DNA of 10,516 nucleotides from Oscillospiraceae bacterium (lineage in GTDB: Bacteria; Bacillota; Clostridia; Oscillospirales; Oscillospiraceae): assembly GCA_016296235.1 (NCBI GenBank), contig JAEDJR010000058.1, positions 1-10,516 of the forward strand. Reading direction: 5' to 3'. Position numbers and translations under genes: made by a program. Within the stretch, counting starts at the first letter, position 1. The number at the start of each line of letters is the position of its first letter. The notes beneath the pieces were generated by a model that was given only the letters and a program-made list of their open reading frames with translations, made no database searches and was not told the origin of the DNA. Of the stretch, positions 1-5,625 are shown piece by piece.

Positions 1-1494
1 ACCAACGACGGCGTGACCATCGCCAAGGACGTGGAGCTGGAGGACGCCTTTGAGAACATGGGCGCACAGCTGGTGCGCGAAGTCGCCACCAAGACCAACG
101 ACGCTGCCGGCGACGGCACCACCACCGCCACCGTCCTGGCCCAGGCTATCATCCATGAGGGCCTGAAGAACGTGACCGCCGGCGCCAACCCCATGGTCAT
201 GCGCAAGGGCATCGAGAAGGCTGTGGATGCCGCCGTGGCCGCCATCAAGGCCAACTCCGAGGCCGTCAAGGGCTCCGATGACATCGCCAGAGTCGGCGCT
301 GTCTCCTCCGGCGACGAGTCCGTGGGCAAGCTGATCGCCGAGGCCATGGAAAAGGTCACCGCCAACGGTGTCATCACCATCGAAGAGTCCAAGACCGCCG
401 AGACCGGTCTGGAAGTGGTGGAAGGCATGCAGTTCGACCGCGGCTATATCTCCCCCTACATGGTCACCGACACGGAGAAGATGGAAGCCGTTGTGGACGA
501 TCCCTATATCCTGATTACCGATAAGAAGATTTCCTCCATCCAGGAGATCCTGCCCATTCTGGAGCAGCTGATCAAGGCCGGCAAGAAGCCCTTCATCATC
601 GCCGAGGATGTGGAAGGCGACGCTCTGAGCACCCTGCTGGTCAACCGTCTGCGCGGCAACTTCACCTGCGTCTGCGTCAAGGCCCCCGGCTTCGGCGACC
701 GCCGCAAGGAAATGCTGAAGGATATCGCCGTGCTGACCGGCGGCACCGTGATCTCCAGCGAGCTGAACATGGATCTGCAGGACGTGCAGCTCAGCGACCT
801 GGGCCATGCCCGTCAGATCAAGGTCAGCAAGGACAACACCGTCATCGTGGATGGCTGCGGCGATCCCGCTGCCATTGCCGACCGTGTCCATGAGATCAAG
901 GCCACCCTGGCCGTGACCACCTCCGACTATGACAAGGAGAAGCTCCAGGAGCGTCTGGCCAAGCTGTCCGGCGGCGTCGCCGTGATCCGCGTGGGCGCCC
1001 AGACCGAGGTTGCCATGAAGGAGCAGAAGCTCCGCGTGGAGGACGCGCTGAACGCCACCCGCGCCGCTGTGGAAGAGGGCATCGTGGCCGGCGGCGGCAC
1101 TGCCTACGTCAACGCCATCTCCGCCGTGGAGAGCCTGATTGAGACCCTGTCCGGCGACGAGAAGACCGGCGCCCAGATCATTGCCAAGGCCCTGCAGGCA
1201 CCTGTCCGCCAGATCGCCGAGAACGCCGGTGTGGACGGCTCCATCGTCTTTGAGAAGATCCGCTCCAGCGAGAAGGTCGGCTTCGGCTACAACGCCTACA
1301 CGGAGACCTACGGCGACATGATCGAGAGCGGCATCGTGGATCCCACCAAGGTGACCCGTTCCGCCCTGGAGAACGCCGCTTCCATCGCGGCCTGCGTCCT
1401 GACCACCGAGTCCCTGGTGGCCGACAAGCCCGATCCCGCTGCGGATGCCGCCATGGCGGCAGCTGCCAACGGTGCCGGCGGCGGTATGTATTGA
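1..1494 (+). CDS. groEL: Chaperonin GroEL, C-terminal ~90% (5' end outside window)
   Basis: 60-kDa chaperonin subunit: forms the cytosolic double-ring ATP-driven folding chamber with GroES. The frame is open from base 1 (T-N-D-G-V-T-I-A-K) and 497 residues are visible. Alignment from memory with other GroELs puts the first visible residue near position 49-50, so about 48 residues (start codon and first ATP-contacting segment) lie upstream. Visible signatures are the ATP-site motif NDAAGDGTTTATVLAQ at visible residues 33-48, with the hydrolytic Asp (E. coli D87) at 38. The apical domain lies in the middle, and VEDALNATRAAVEEGIVAGGG begins at visible residue 346, where Asp348 matches E. coli D398. 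The C-terminal part YGDMIESGIVDPTKVTRSAL follows. The tail is short, ending GAGGGMY instead of long GGM repeats, which is common outside proteobacteria. groES is presumably just upstream. A strong terminator follows directly. Confidence 0.98.
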   Translation, partial: TNDGVTIAKDVELEDAFENMGAQLVREVATKTNDAAGDGTTTATVLAQAIIHEGLKNVTAGANPMVMRKGIEKAVDAAVAAIKANSEAVKGSDDIARVGAVSSGDESVGKLIAEAMEKVTANGVITIEESKTAETGLEVVEGMQFDRGYISPYMVTDTEKMEAVVDDPYILITDKKISSIQEILPILEQLIKAGKKPFIIAEDVEGDALSTLLVNRLRGNFTCVCVKAPGFGDRRKEMLKDIAVLTGGTVISSELNMDLQDVQLSDLGHARQIKVSKDNTVIVDGCGDPAAIADRVHEIKATLAVTTSDYDKEKLQERLAKLSGGVAVIRVGAQTEVAMKEQKLRVEDALNATRAAVEEGIVAGGGTAYVNAISAVESLIETLSGDEKTGAQIIAKALQAPVRQIAENAGVDGSIVFEKIRSSEKVGFGYNAYTETYGDMIESGIVDPTKVTRSALENAASIAACVLTTESLVADKPDPAADAAMAAAANGAGGGMY

Positions 1495-1514
1495 TCCGTT
1501 TTTCCCCAAAAACT

Positions 1515-1550
1515 AACCCCCGGGCGTCCTCCAGACGCCCGGGGGTTCTT
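1515..1550. terminator. Bidirectional intrinsic terminator between groEL and the transposase gene
   Basis: Perfect 14-bp stem: 1515-1528 pairs with 1534-1547 around the 5-nt loop CTCCA. The + strand stem is followed by a short T-rich tail (TTCTT). On the - strand an A-run at 1508-1512 gives TTTTT two to three bases beyond the stem. It can therefore end both groEL and the convergent RAYT transcript. Confidence 0.9.
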
Positions 1551-1564
1551 GCATAACGTACTGA

Positions 1565-2068
1565 TCAGACACAAAAGTCTGGCTCTTTTCCGCTTTCCAG
1601 CCATTTAGCGGGATTTTCCTCCATGTATTTGCAGACAGCCAAATAACCCGCTTCATTGCGGAGTACCCGATCATAAAAAGAAGCCTGAAAAATCACGCGC
1701 CCCGGCGTTTGATCCCGTTGGTTGCAAAGGCGGGCAGTCAAAGATTTCCATGCGCCGACAACAGCAGAGAGCGTAGGGCGGGGGCTTGCCCCCGCCGTAT
1801 CAGACAGAACCAAAATCGCGTGGATATGGTTGGGCATGATAACATAGCGGTCGATTTTGACATTCGGGAAGCGGATTTCCAAGGCGAGAAGCTGGTCTTC
1901 CACAATTTTTCCATGTGCAGACAACACGGGAGCGGCGGGGGCAAGCCCCCGCCCTACGGTGGATAGGCTTGGACAAGCCGGCTTGGTCTGAATGGTTACA
2001 AAGTAATAGCCGGTTTGACTGTAGTCATAGCATTTGAGCCGCGGGTGTTTCCGCTTGGGAAGATCCAT
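1565..2068 (-). CDS. REP-associated tyrosine transposase (RAYT, IS200/Y1 family)
   Basis: Single-strand-DNA HUH transposase of 167 aa, the usual size for the family. N-terminal KRKHPRLKCYDYSQTGYYFVTI is the typical Y1-transposase opening strand. MPNHIHAIL carries the HUH metal-binding pair (His81, His83). The C-terminal helix FYDRVLRNEAGYLAVCKYMEENPAKW holds the candidate nucleophiles Tyr132 and Tyr142; I cannot say which is catalytic. RAYTs are single domesticated genes that act on nearby REP palindromes instead of mobilising themselves. Start ATG 2066-2068 follows GAGG on the - strand. Two in-frame REP copies encode residues ~37-47 (TVGRGLAPAAP) and ~91-101 (TAGASPRPTLS), which look like inserts in variable loops. 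Base composition between the REPs is more AT-rich than the neighbours, suggesting acquisition. It is co-directional with mtnN, but a REP and its own RBS separate them. Confidence 0.9.
   Translation of the reverse strand: MDLPKRKHPRLKCYDYSQTGYYFVTIQTKPACPSLSTVGRGLAPAAPVLSAHGKIVEDQLLALEIRFPNVKIDRYVIMPNHIHAILVLSDTAGASPRPTLSAVVGAWKSLTARLCNQRDQTPGRVIFQASFYDRVLRNEAGYLAVCKYMEENPAKWLESGKEPDFCV
1773..1796 (+). repeat. REP-like palindrome copy A (inside transposase gene)
   Basis: GTAG head at 1773-1776, then the stem GGCGGGGGC (1777-1785), TT, GCCCCCGCC (1788-1796), which is perfectly self-complementary. A GTAG tetranucleotide before a GC-rich hairpin is the known format of RAYT-linked REP elements. 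Copy B is identical over 26 bases (1772-1797 against 1958-1933 on the other strand). Copy A lies inside the transposase reading frame and encodes TAGASPRPT. Confidence 0.85.
1934..1957 (-). repeat. REP-like palindrome copy B (inside transposase gene, inverted)
   Basis: Same element as copy A but inverted: stem GGCGGGGGC (1934-1942), AA, GCCCCCGCC (1945-1953), then CTAC (1954-1957), the complement of the GTAG head. With copy A it forms an inverted pair about 137 bases apart with the heads pointing outward. It encodes TVGRGLAPA in the transposase. Confidence 0.85.
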
Positions 2069-2094
2069 TTCACAACCTCAACACAAATCACAAT

Positions 2095-2119
2095 GTAGGG
2101 CGGGGGCTTGCCCCCCGCC
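2095..2119 (+). repeat. REP-like palindrome copy C (between transposase gene and mtnN)
   Basis: GTAGGGCGGGGGCTTG followed by a run of six C's and GCC. It is the same element as copies A and B with one extra C in the 3' arm, so one stem base bulges. It sits 7 bases beyond the mtnN stop and 26 bases upstream of the transposase start. It could also act as a 3' hairpin protecting or ending the mtnN mRNA, although no T-tract follows. Confidence 0.85.
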
Positions 2120-2126
2120 GGACGGT

Positions 2127-2819
2127 TCAGATCTTCTGCACCAGGGCTTCCACCAGCTTGGCGGAGCGCTCGGCGGCCAGACGCTCGAAGGTGGGATAGT
2201 CCATCTCCGCCGTGTGGTCGGCCTTGTCGGAGATGGCGCGGATCACCAGGAAGGGGATGCCGTTGCGGTAGGCGGCGTGGGCGATGGCTGCGCCCTCCAT
2301 TTCCGTGCAGATGCCGCCCACATGGGCCAGAATGGCCTCCTTTTCTGCGGCCTCGGCGATGAACTGATCGCCGGAGACGATGCGGCCCCGCTTGCAGCCC
2401 ACGCCCTGGGCCCGGCACAGCTCCTCCGCCAGACCGGCCATGCGGGGGTCTGCCGGGAAGGCCAGTACGTCCATGCCCGGCACCTGGCCCCAGGGATAGC
2501 CGAAGGGCCCCACATGGAAATCGTGGTAGGCCAGGTCGTCGGAAATGGCGATGTCGCAGATATCCAGAGCTGCGTCCAGGGAACCGGCGATGCCGGTGTT
2601 GATGACGTGGGTCACCTGGTAGAGATCCACCAGAATTTGCACGCAGAGGGCGGCGTTGACCTTGCCCACGCCGCTCTGCACCACCACGGCCTCTGTGCCG
2701 TGGAGCGTGCCGCGGAAAAAGTTCATCCCTGCGCGCGTTTCCACGCGGACGTTGGACATATGGGCCTTCAGCGTCTCCACTTCCAAAGCCATGGCACCGA
2801 TGATACCGATGATATTCAT
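2127..2819 (-). CDS. mtnN: 5'-methylthioadenosine/S-adenosylhomocysteine nucleosidase
   Basis: Cleaves the glycosidic bond of MTA and S-adenosylhomocysteine, releasing adenine plus methylthioribose or S-ribosylhomocysteine. The latter is the LuxS substrate. The protein has 230 aa, matching the family (~230). Start ATG 2817-2819 is chosen because it gives the canonical beginning MNIIGIIGAMALEVE and follows TAGGAGGA on the - strand; a longer frame to 2840 lacks support. Glu13 corresponds to the catalytic/adenine-pocket Glu12 of E. coli Pfs. EMEGAAIAH (Met174-Glu175) is the ribose-binding ME motif, and RAISDKAD places the general acid at Asp198. SGVGKVNAA is the glycine-rich binding loop. It lies downstream of luxS in the same direction, 78 bases away, so the two detoxification steps are probably co-transcribed. 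No convincing promoter of its own is visible in the gap. Confidence 0.96.
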   Translation of the reverse strand: MNIIGIIGAMALEVETLKAHMSNVRVETRAGMNFFRGTLHGTEAVVVQSGVGKVNAALCVQILVDLYQVTHVINTGIAGSLDAALDICDIAISDDLAYHDFHVGPFGYPWGQVPGMDVLAFPADPRMAGLAEELCRAQGVGCKRGRIVSGDQFIAEAAEKEAILAHVGGICTEMEGAAIAHAAYRNGIPFLVIRAISDKADHTAEMDYPTFERLAAERSAKLVEALVQKI

Positions 2820-2851
2820 AAGAATCCTCCTATCCTGCAAGTGCCTGCTGC

Positions 2852-2875
2852 GGGACGCATATATGCGTCCCCTAC
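2852..2875 (-). repeat. GTAG-headed perfect palindrome between luxS and mtnN
   Basis: Perfect 20-nt palindrome GGGACGCATATATGCGTCCC at 2852-2871, followed by CTAC (2872-2875), so on the - strand it reads GTAG plus hairpin. The head matches the REP elements at 1773-2119 but the stem sequence is different. It may be another REP family or a processing/attenuation hairpin between luxS and mtnN. Confidence 0.7.
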
Positions 2876-2897
2876 AGCAAACGGATCAATTTCTTCG

Positions 2898-3377
2898 TTA
2901 TTCGGGATAGACCAGCCGCTCCGGGGTGATGCCGCAGAGCACCTGCTCCAGATACCTGCCTGCCAGATACCGTGCCATGGGCAGGTTCATATCCAGATAG
3001 TTGCCGCAGTCCCGGGCCGATGCGCCGGGGACGTCGCCCCGGAAATCCCGGATGAATTGGAACATCTCCACCAGCAGGGGAACGATGTCCCGGCTTTCCA
3101 GCTTCCCGGCCAGCAGCAGGTAGAAGCCCGTCCGGCAGCCCATGGGCCCGAAATAGATGGTCCGATCCTTCCACTGGGGATGATTGCGCAGGAACGTCGC
3201 CCCCAGGTGCTCAATGGTGTGAATCTCCGCCGTGTTCATGACCGGCTCTTCGTTGGGGCGGGTCATGCGCAGGTCGAAGGTGGTGATGGTTTCGGCGCCG
3301 ATCCGATCCGCCCGGGAGACATAGACGCCGGGCAGCAGCCGCAGGTGGTCAATGGTAAAACTAGCAATCTTTTCCAT
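2898..3377 (-). CDS. luxS: S-ribosylhomocysteine lyase LuxS (autoinducer-2 synthase)
   Basis: Converts S-ribosylhomocysteine into homocysteine and DPD, the precursor of AI-2. The protein has 159 aa, the family norm. Start ATG 3375-3377 gives MEKIASFTIDHLRLLPGVYVSR, the usual LuxS opening, and is preceded by GAGGA (3383-3387) at good spacing; the GTG at 3387-3389 overlaps that RBS and is unlikely. Metal-site residues His53 and His57 lie in EIHTIEHLGATFLRN and Cys124 in ARDCGNYLDMNLP. The catalytic pair is Glu56 and Cys81 (FGPMGCRTGFY). All key residues are intact. Only 8 bases separate its start from the DUF362 stop, and its RBS overlaps that stop codon, so translation is probably coupled. Together with mtnN downstream this is the activated-methyl-cycle route without SahH. 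Confidence 0.97.
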   Translation of the reverse strand: MEKIASFTIDHLRLLPGVYVSRADRIGAETITTFDLRMTRPNEEPVMNTAEIHTIEHLGATFLRNHPQWKDRTIYFGPMGCRTGFYLLLAGKLESRDIVPLLVEMFQFIRDFRGDVPGASARDCGNYLDMNLPMARYLAGRYLEQVLCGITPERLVYPE

Positions 3378-3385
3378 ACAATTCC

Positions 3386-4492
3386 TCACACTGTAATCAG
3401 GTCATAATCCATGACGCCCAGGCCGATTTCCTGGCCGTGCTCCGGGCCGGTGCGCCAGTTGGTGGTGGGATGGGTTCCGGCAAAGCGGTCGGGAACGCCG
3501 GCCCGCTCGAACAGAATGCTCATGGGGTTCACCGGCTGCCGGTTGACGGCGTCGGCGCAGGCCACGTCGATGGCCACGGGATCAAAGGAGGCGAACATGC
3601 CCACATCGGGAACGATGGCGGCGTCGCTTTCCCCGTGGCAGTCGCAGTTGGGAGACACCTGGTTGACGATGCTGATATGGAAGCTGGGCCGCCCGTCCAC
3701 CACTGCCTTGACATATTCGGCGATTTTCCGGTTCAGGTTGGCAAAGGTGTCGTCCTCTCCCGGATAAATCGCGTCCTTGGGGCAGACGCCGATGCAGCGG
3801 CCGCAGCCGGCGCATTTGGCGTGGTCGATGAAGGCTTTCCCGTCCCCGTCAAACTGCGGGCCGTCGTGGGCGCAGATTTTGGCGCAGGCATGGCAGCCCA
3901 CGCACCGATTGCGATCCACGTCCGGCTTGCCGGCAGCGTGCATTTCCATCTTGCCGGCCCGGGAGCCGCAGCCCATGCCCAGATTCTTCAGCGCGCCGCC
4001 GAAGCCGGTGCACTCATGGCCCTTGAAGTGGGTCAGGGAGATGACGATGTCGGCGTCCATAATGGCCCGGCCGATTTTGGCCGTCCGGCACAGCACGCCG
4101 CCGTTGACCGGCACCTCCACATCGTCGGTGCCCTTGAGGCCGTCGCCGATCAGAATCTGGCAGCCGGTGGACATGGGATTGAAGCCGTTGAGATTGGCCG
4201 TGTCCAGATGATCCAGGGCGTTCTTCCGGGAGCCCACATAGAGGGTGTTGCAGTCCGTCAGGAAGGGCCGCCCGCCCAGCTCCTTCACATAGTCCGCCAC
4301 ATACCGGGCGAAATTGGGCCGCAGAAAGGCCAGGTTGCCCAGCTCGCCGAAGTGAATTTTGATGGCCACATACTTGTCCTTGAAGTCAATCCGATCCATG
4401 CCCGCCGCTTTCATGAGCCGGCGGAGCTTGGTCTGGTGGTTCTGGTTTCCGTTCATCCGAAAATCGGTAAAATAAACCGCTGAGCGTTCCAT
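3386..4492 (-). CDS. DUF362 family protein with two [4Fe-4S] ferredoxin clusters
   Basis: 368-aa protein of the DUF362 family (iron-sulfur-cluster-binding protein, function unassigned). The N-terminal half contains YVAIKIHFGELGN (41-53), TDCNTLY (79-85) and ISLTHFKGHECTGFGGALKNLGMGCGSRAGK (151-181), which are typical DUF362 segments. A bacterial 2x[4Fe-4S] ferredoxin module follows, with Cys197/200/203/207 and Cys227/230/233/237, the last being followed by the usual Pro. The C-terminal part resumes DUF362 with NCDCHGESD (282-290) and FASFDPVAIDVACAD. There is no signal peptide or membrane segment, so it should be cytosolic. Start ATG 4490-4492 follows AAGGAGG (4501-4507). It is the first gene after a near-consensus promoter and runs into luxS with 8 bases between, which suggests a redox role tied to LuxS/AI-2 or sulfur metabolism. 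That role is inference from context only. Confidence 0.92.
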   Translation of the reverse strand: MERSAVYFTDFRMNGNQNHQTKLRRLMKAAGMDRIDFKDKYVAIKIHFGELGNLAFLRPNFARYVADYVKELGGRPFLTDCNTLYVGSRKNALDHLDTANLNGFNPMSTGCQILIGDGLKGTDDVEVPVNGGVLCRTAKIGRAIMDADIVISLTHFKGHECTGFGGALKNLGMGCGSRAGKMEMHAAGKPDVDRNRCVGCHACAKICAHDGPQFDGDGKAFIDHAKCAGCGRCIGVCPKDAIYPGEDDTFANLNRKIAEYVKAVVDGRPSFHISIVNQVSPNCDCHGESDAAIVPDVGMFASFDPVAIDVACADAVNRQPVNPMSILFERAGVPDRFAGTHPTTNWRTGPEHGQEIGLGVMDYDLITV

Positions 4493-4521
4493 GCTGCAGT
4501 CCTCCTTTATACAATATCAAT

Positions 4522-4550
4522 AGTATACCGTGTCCCGGGGCTCCTGTCAA
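4522..4550 (-). promoter_or_regulatory. Sigma-A promoter of the DUF362-luxS-mtnN operon
   Basis: On the - strand TTGACA (4550-4545), a 17-base spacer, then TATACT (4527-4522): a full consensus -35 and 5/6 -10 match at ideal spacing. The start point would be near 4515, giving a leader of about 20 bases before the DUF362 ATG, too short for a riboswitch. Confidence 0.88.
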
Positions 4551-4578
4551 ATATCCCGCCGCAATCCGCAATTATCCA

Positions 4579-4607
4579 TTGTCAATTGCCTGTGAATTTG
4601 ATATAAT
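4579..4607 (+). promoter_or_regulatory. Sigma-A promoter of holB-ricT
   Basis: TTGTCA (4579-4584), a 17-base spacer, TATAAT (4602-4607). It is back-to-back with the promoter at 4522-4550, only about 28 bases separating the two -35 boxes. Predicted start near 4614, about 36 bases before the TTG start of holB. Confidence 0.82.
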
Positions 4608-4634
4608 AATTCATATTATGGCGTGGTATGCGCA

Positions 4635-4640
4635 GGGAGG
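4635..4640 (+). promoter_or_regulatory. Ribosome binding site that selects the TTG start of holB
   Basis: GGGAGG lies 9 bases before TTG 4650-4652. The upstream GTG at 4623 has no RBS, and the downstream ATG at 4677 has none and would remove the conserved FLGN segment. Confidence 0.7.
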
Positions 4641-4649
4641 CGCTTTTTC

Positions 4650-5594
4650 TTGGAATTTGCCGGGTTTCTTGGGAATATGGACCTGAAACAGCGGCTTTCC
4701 AGGGCTTTTTCCGCAGGAAAGGTTTCTCACTGCTATCTGCTCTGCGGGCCTGCCGGGTCCGGAAAGCGGACGCTGGCGAAAATCCTGGCGGCAGCGCTGG
4801 AGTGCGGCGAAACAAACGCGCCCTGCGGCCGGTGTGCCGGCTGCCGCAAGGTTCTGGACGGGTGCCATCCCGACGTGCTGACCATCGACGAGCCGGAAAA
4901 GAAGACCGTCTCCGTGGAACTGATCCGCCAGTTGCAGGCCGACGCCTATATCCGGCCCAATGAGGGACAGCGGAAGGTGTATCTCATCCCAAGAGCCCAG
5001 GATCTGACCGACAGCGCCCAGAACGCCCTGCTGAAGCTCATGGAGGAGCCGCCGGCCTACGCCGTGTTCCTGCTGCTGAGCGACAACGCCGGGAAGCTGC
5101 TGCCCACGGTGCGCAGCCGCTGTGCGGAGCTGCGGCTGGAGCCGGTGGGGGAGCGGGAGGCGCTGCCCTGGCTGCAGGCCCGGCTTCCGGAGAAGGACGC
5201 CCAGAGCCTGCGGGCTGCCTGGGCCCGTTCCGGCGGGTATCTGGGACAGGCGCTGGCCCTGCTGCAGGGCGAGCTGCAGCTGCCCCAGACGGTTCAGTTT
5301 GCCCAGGCCTATGCCGGCGGCGACCGCTATGGCCTGACGCTGCTGCTTTGCTCCATGGAGAAGCTGCCCCGGGACAAGCTGCTGGAGGTTCTGACCCAGT
5401 GGAAGCAGCTGGTGGCCGACGCACTGCTGGTGCGGGCCGGGATTCCCGGCGGCCCCGAGGCAGAGAGCCTGGGCCAGCGCCGTACCGCACCGGCTCTGTC
5501 TGCTGCGGCCAATCTGATTCAACAAGCCATGGACCACTGCGCCGCCAATGTTGGCGCCGGCCATATCTGCGGCTGGCTGGCGGCGAATTTATAA
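4650..5594 (+). CDS. holB: DNA polymerase III delta' subunit (clamp loader)
   Basis: Clamp-loader AAA+ subunit that, with tau/gamma and delta, opens and loads the beta sliding clamp at the replication fork. The protein has 314 aa from the TTG start, close to the ~320-330 typical in Firmicutes. The start is set by GGGAGG and by the family opening (M)EFAGFLGNMDLKQRLSRAF. Walker A GPAGSGKRT is at 33-41. A four-cysteine zinc module follows at Cys52, Cys59, Cys62 and Cys65. RPNEGQRKVYLIPRAQDLTDSAQNALLKLMEEPP (102-135) is the characteristic region around Walker B, and TVRSRC (153-158) is the SRC sensor segment. The rest is helical lid and collar sequence. The intact Walker A suggests nucleotide can still bind. 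ricT follows after 31 bases, the common Firmicute holB-ricT(yaaT) arrangement. Confidence 0.95.
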   Translation: MEFAGFLGNMDLKQRLSRAFSAGKVSHCYLLCGPAGSGKRTLAKILAAALECGETNAPCGRCAGCRKVLDGCHPDVLTIDEPEKKTVSVELIRQLQADAYIRPNEGQRKVYLIPRAQDLTDSAQNALLKLMEEPPAYAVFLLLSDNAGKLLPTVRSRCAELRLEPVGEREALPWLQARLPEKDAQSLRAAWARSGGYLGQALALLQGELQLPQTVQFAQAYAGGDRYGLTLLLCSMEKLPRDKLLEVLTQWKQLVADALLVRAGIPGGPEAESLGQRRTAPALSAAANLIQQAMDHCAANVGAGHICGWLAANL

Positions 5595-5625
5595 TTCTGT
5601 TTTCGGAAATGCAAAGGAGAACCAT

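Noticed and set aside
1773..2119. CRISPR array
   Set aside because: Only three copies, unequal spacing, mixed orientation and palindromic units with a GTAG head: REP elements, not CRISPR repeats.
2034..3407. Long open frame on the + strand opposite transposase/mtnN/luxS (457 codons)
   Set aside because: Antisense to three recognised genes; composition rich in Gly/His/Val with no family signature. It is a by-product of GC-rich third positions.
4568..4597. AT-rich repeat-like stretch with near-duplicated ATTATCC / ATTGTCAATTG words between the divergent promoters
   Set aside because: Resembles short ATTGTCAATTG-type repeats seen in some clostridial intergenic regions, but only one copy is present and it overlaps a promoter -35, so nothing firm can be claimed.
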